From an uncultured Succinatimonas sp. (GTDB taxonomy: Bacteria > Pseudomonadota > Gammaproteobacteria > Enterobacterales > Succinivibrionaceae), in contig URKL01000077.1 in assembly GCA_900548485.1 (NCBI GenBank), positions 1-7,975 of the forward strand: a DNA stretch of 7,975 nucleotides. The letters run 5' to 3'. Of this stretch, positions 6,725 through 7,975 are shown piece by piece. Position 1 is the stretch's first letter. The number at the start of each line of letters is the position of its first letter. The position numbers and the translations under genes are program-made. The notes below the pieces were generated by a model. It searched no databases. It was given only the letters and a program-made list of their open reading frames with translations, and was not told where the DNA came from.

Positions 6725-7055
6725 TTGACTTCCTCCCCTTGCTAAAGCAAGGGGATTTATACTGCTTAGATTACTAACTCTCTTCAGTTCTTTCGCAGTG
6801 CTGACTCTTTTGCAAGTTCACTTCCTGCTCGTATTCTTTGAATTTATCTTTAAAAAGATTTGTCCTCTTGGCTTTTGCTTATTTCTGTGTAAAGCTTATG
6901 CAAGTGGTCATTACGAATGTTTGCCTTTCTTCTTGTGAAGTTTTGAAGTTCTTCTTACGTTTTTTAAACATCTTTCCTATTTTTCTTTGTTTTTTAGTTT
7001 TTTTGTAATACTGCAATCCTCTTGTCTAGCTCTGTAACAGTTAGGGCTCTAAGTG
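6725..7055 (-). mobile_element. IS200/IS605-type element remnant, copy 2
   Basis: TTGACTTCC begins on the base after the phosphoesterase stop codon. The palindrome is a perfect 10-bp stem, TCCCCTTGCT at 6734-6743 and AGCAAGGGGA at 6746-6755, with a 2-nt loop. The shared 16-mer ACTGCTTAGATTACTA is at 6761-6776. Behind it, on the - strand, lie broken tnpB pieces up to about 7055. No tnpA, left-end hairpin or intact frame is seen, so it could not move by itself. It fills most of the 413-bp gap before the next gene. Confidence 0.8.
6784..7055 (-). pseudogene. tnpB: tnpB (OrfB) central fragment, internally deleted and frame-broken
   Basis: Translated on the - strand from about 7055, the first frame gives RALTVTELDKRIAVLQK, then stops. 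After frame changes come RRTSKLHKKK and ANIRNDHLHKLYTEISK (6873-6924). The last piece is close to the conserved TnpB stretch that reads LHxKIANxRxDFLHKLST, just before the first RuvC motif. A short tail piece, RAGSELAKESALRKN, ends at TGA (6784-6786). The RuvC core and zinc ribbon that should lie between these pieces are absent, so there is a large internal deletion plus several stops and at least one frameshift. With copy 1 it retains complementary parts of what may be the same parent protein. Confidence 0.72.
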
Positions 7056-7126
7056 TACCCTAAGAAATATTTACCATAATAAAGATAAGGATCTGACTTT
7101 AAGTTAAAAATTTTAATCAAACTTTC

Positions 7127-7131
7127 AGGAG
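7127..7131 (+). promoter_or_regulatory. Ribosome binding site of the His/Tyr-rich protein gene
   Basis: AGGAG sits 6 nt before the ATG at 7138, a near-ideal Shine-Dalgarno that supports expression and the start. No convincing -35/-10 pair was found; CATAAT at 7075-7080 is the best -10 candidate and lies just outside the tnpB relic. Confidence 0.6.
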
Positions 7132-7137
7132 ATTTAT

Positions 7138-7506
7138 ATGCGCCCTATCTTATCTGTTTTAATTCCAGCTGTCGCTTTTTATTTAGCTTTTAACACAGTA
7201 CAAGCTGCAGATACGAATAATCAAGCTTCTAACAATGATTATTATCAAAGCGTTGACAGACCATACCGTGGTTTTGACGATCATTATGGACCTCGTCATC
7301 ATCGTCACGTACAAACTCGTGGATATCATGATGGCTATAGACATGCTCCACGTTATGTAAACAACTATCATTATGAAGATTGCCCTTATTACAATGATTG
7401 CTATCGTAATCAATCCAATGGCGGGAACTATTATCGCCATAGACCTTATCAGGCATATCCAGATTGCCCGAGAACGCCACGACCTCCTCGAGGCTTCGAC
7501 AAATAA
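7138..7506 (+). CDS. Small exported His/Tyr-rich protein, unknown function
   Basis: I do not recognise this 122-residue protein. Residues 1-23 form a signal peptide (Arg2, hydrophobic 4-18, VQA before the likely cleavage), so the mature protein of about 99 residues should lie in the periplasm or outside the cell. The mature part is low in complexity: roughly 16 Tyr and 8 His, with Arg, Asn and Pro, in patterns such as GPRHHRH, RGYHDGYRH and CPYYNDCYR. It has three Cys and ends in a Pro/Arg-rich tail. Such composition can bind metals or polyanions, but that is only a guess. The strong Shine-Dalgarno, clear signal peptide and single clean frame argue that it is real. The two - strand frames across it are shadows. 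It is followed by a possible terminator and another small exported protein gene. Confidence 0.72.
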   Translation: MRPILSVLIPAVAFYLAFNTVQAADTNNQASNNDYYQSVDRPYRGFDDHYGPRHHRHVQTRGYHDGYRHAPRYVNNYHYEDCPYYNDCYRNQSNGGNYYRHRPYQAYPDCPRTPRPPRGFDK

Positions 7507-7545
7507 AAATATAATTTAAATTTGTACAAATATTTTGATTGTTTT

Positions 7546-7582
7546 AAATTTTTATTTTATAAAAAAGAGATAAAAATTTTTT
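7546..7582 (+). terminator. Weak AT-only hairpin with T run
   Basis: AAATTTTTAT (7546-7555) and ATAAAAATTT (7570-7579) can pair around a 14-nt loop, with six consecutive T at 7577-7582. It is 40 nt behind the stop of the His/Tyr-rich gene. The stem has no G-C pairs, so its strength is doubtful. Confidence 0.35.
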
Positions 7583-7587
7583 CTATA

Positions 7588-7610
7588 AAACAGCACTTTT
7601 AGTGCTGTTT
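7588..7610. terminator. Short hairpin, likely terminator between the two small exported-protein genes
   Basis: AAACAGCACT at 7588-7597 and AGTGCTGTTT at 7601-7610 form a perfect 10-bp stem with a 3-nt loop. The + side has only the three T of the stem as a tail; the - side reads into TTTTATAG. Together with the AT hairpin just before it, it probably ends transcription from the His/Tyr-rich gene. Confidence 0.5.
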
Positions 7611-7647
7611 AAAATTAAAAGTTTGAGACGCAGGACTAAGGTTTTTT

Positions 7648-7899
7648 ATGAAAAACAGTCAATTTTTACTGATAATTAGTATTTTTGCCTTATCAATTTT
7701 TAGTTTAAATGCTTGCACGATACACTACGTTGATGACAATGGTTATCATAAGGGACATTACAAAGTTAAGAAAAACAAGCATTATCGCTATTATGATGAT
7801 GACGATGATGACGATCACCGTCGTATTAGTCGGATTGATTTTGATGATTTAGATTTCGATATTGATCCTGAGTTTAAAATTAAAATAGATGATGATTAA
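7648..7899 (+). CDS. Small Asp-rich lipoprotein, unknown function
   Basis: The product is an 83-residue protein not recognised by family. Residues 1-22 form a lipoprotein signal peptide: Lys2, a hydrophobic stretch 6-20, and the lipobox LNAC with the acylated Cys at 23. Thr follows the Cys rather than Asp, so outer-membrane sorting is expected. The mature 61 residues start with a His/Tyr/Lys-rich part (HKGHYKVKKNKHYRYY) that leads into seven Asp in a row (50-56), then an acidic tail of alternating Asp and hydrophobic residues ending DDD. The Asp run may bind divalent cations; this is inference. AAGG at 7638-7641 is 6 nt before the ATG. The gene is followed 21 bp later by copy 3 of the mobile-element end. 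The codon run GATGATGACGATGATGACGA could vary in length by slippage. Confidence 0.72.
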   Translation: MKNSQFLLIISIFALSIFSLNACTIHYVDDNGYHKGHYKVKKNKHYRYYDDDDDDDHRRISRIDFDDLDFDIDPEFKIKIDDD

Positions 7900-7920
7900 C
7901 ACTATTTATAGTAAATATTG

Positions 7921-7975
7921 TTGACTTCCTCCCCTTGCTAAAGCAAGGGGATTCCTACTGCTTAGATTACTACCT
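7921..7975 (-). mobile_element. IS200/IS605-type right end, copy 3 (runs off window)
   Basis: The third copy of the module has TTGACTTCC at its boundary, a perfect 10-bp stem (TCCCCTTGCT at 7930-7939, AGCAAGGGGA at 7942-7951) with 2-nt loop, and ACTGCTTAGATTACTA at 7957-7972. Spacing of all parts equals copy 2 exactly. Whether a tnpB piece follows lies beyond the window. Orientation is the same as in copies 1 and 2. Confidence 0.78.

Noticed and set aside
6725..6760. Palindrome behind the phosphoesterase gene read as an ordinary rho-independent terminator.
   Set aside because: Neither side of the stem is followed by a T run, and the same module occurs three times next to tnpB relics, so it is better explained as a mobile-element end. 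A side effect on mRNA ends remains possible.
7183..7480. Open frames on the - strand across the His/Tyr-rich gene.
   Set aside because: They lack Shine-Dalgarno sequences and have composition explained by the complement of the His/Tyr/Asp codons; the + strand frame has a signal peptide and a strong ribosome binding site.
1389..7972. The three repeated modules as a CRISPR array.
   Set aside because: The copies are kilobases apart with genes between them and no regular spacers or cas genes; they sit at the ends of tnpB relics.

Overview
The window is AT-rich chromosomal DNA. It most likely comes from a gammaproteobacterium of the Succinivibrionaceae type (Succinivibrio, Anaerobiospirillum and relatives). 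This is inferred from an E. coli-like 219-residue RpiA, a Haemophilus/Pseudomonas-type TyrRS of 395 residues, AnmK beside TyrS (a gammaproteobacterial neighbourhood), a FliO that implies a flagellum, and the low GC. Genus cannot be fixed from this sequence alone.

Layout. On the + strand, positions 1-1182 hold the C-terminal two thirds of a creatininase-family amidohydrolase, whose frame appears broken close to the left edge, followed 8 bp later by a cytidylate-kinase-like gene that ends in a clear stem-loop terminator. On the - strand, 1635-5276 holds fliO, then rpiA, tyrS and anmK. Transcription runs anmK to tyrS to rpiA and ends at a strong terminator at 2082-2117; fliO lies beyond it and must have its own promoter. 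An AT-rich divergent spacer (5277-5578) separates anmK from a + strand four-helix membrane metallophosphoesterase (5579-6724). Two small + strand genes for exported proteins follow: a His/Tyr-rich periplasmic-type protein (7138-7506) and an Asp-rich lipoprotein (7648-7899).

Mobile DNA. Three copies of one ~52-bp module, all in the same orientation, start at 1389, 6725 and 7921. Each opens with TTGAC, carries a short palindrome (TCCCCTTGCT / AGCAAGGGGA in the better copies) and then the shared 16-mer ACTGCTTAGATTACTA. Copies 1 and 2 are followed on the - strand by decayed pieces of a TnpB (IS200/IS605-type OrfB) protein: a C-terminal zinc ribbon in copy 1, and a central helical segment plus tail in copy 2. 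The modules are therefore read as IS200/IS605-family right ends, the region that supplies the scaffold of TnpB omega RNAs. Copy 3 runs off the window.

The housekeeping genes are ordinary: pentose phosphate isomerase, tRNA charging and peptidoglycan recycling. No complete new defence or metabolic system is visible. The parts most worth a second look are the repeated right ends with tnpB relics, placed directly behind gene stops, the broken creatininase, and the isolated fliO.
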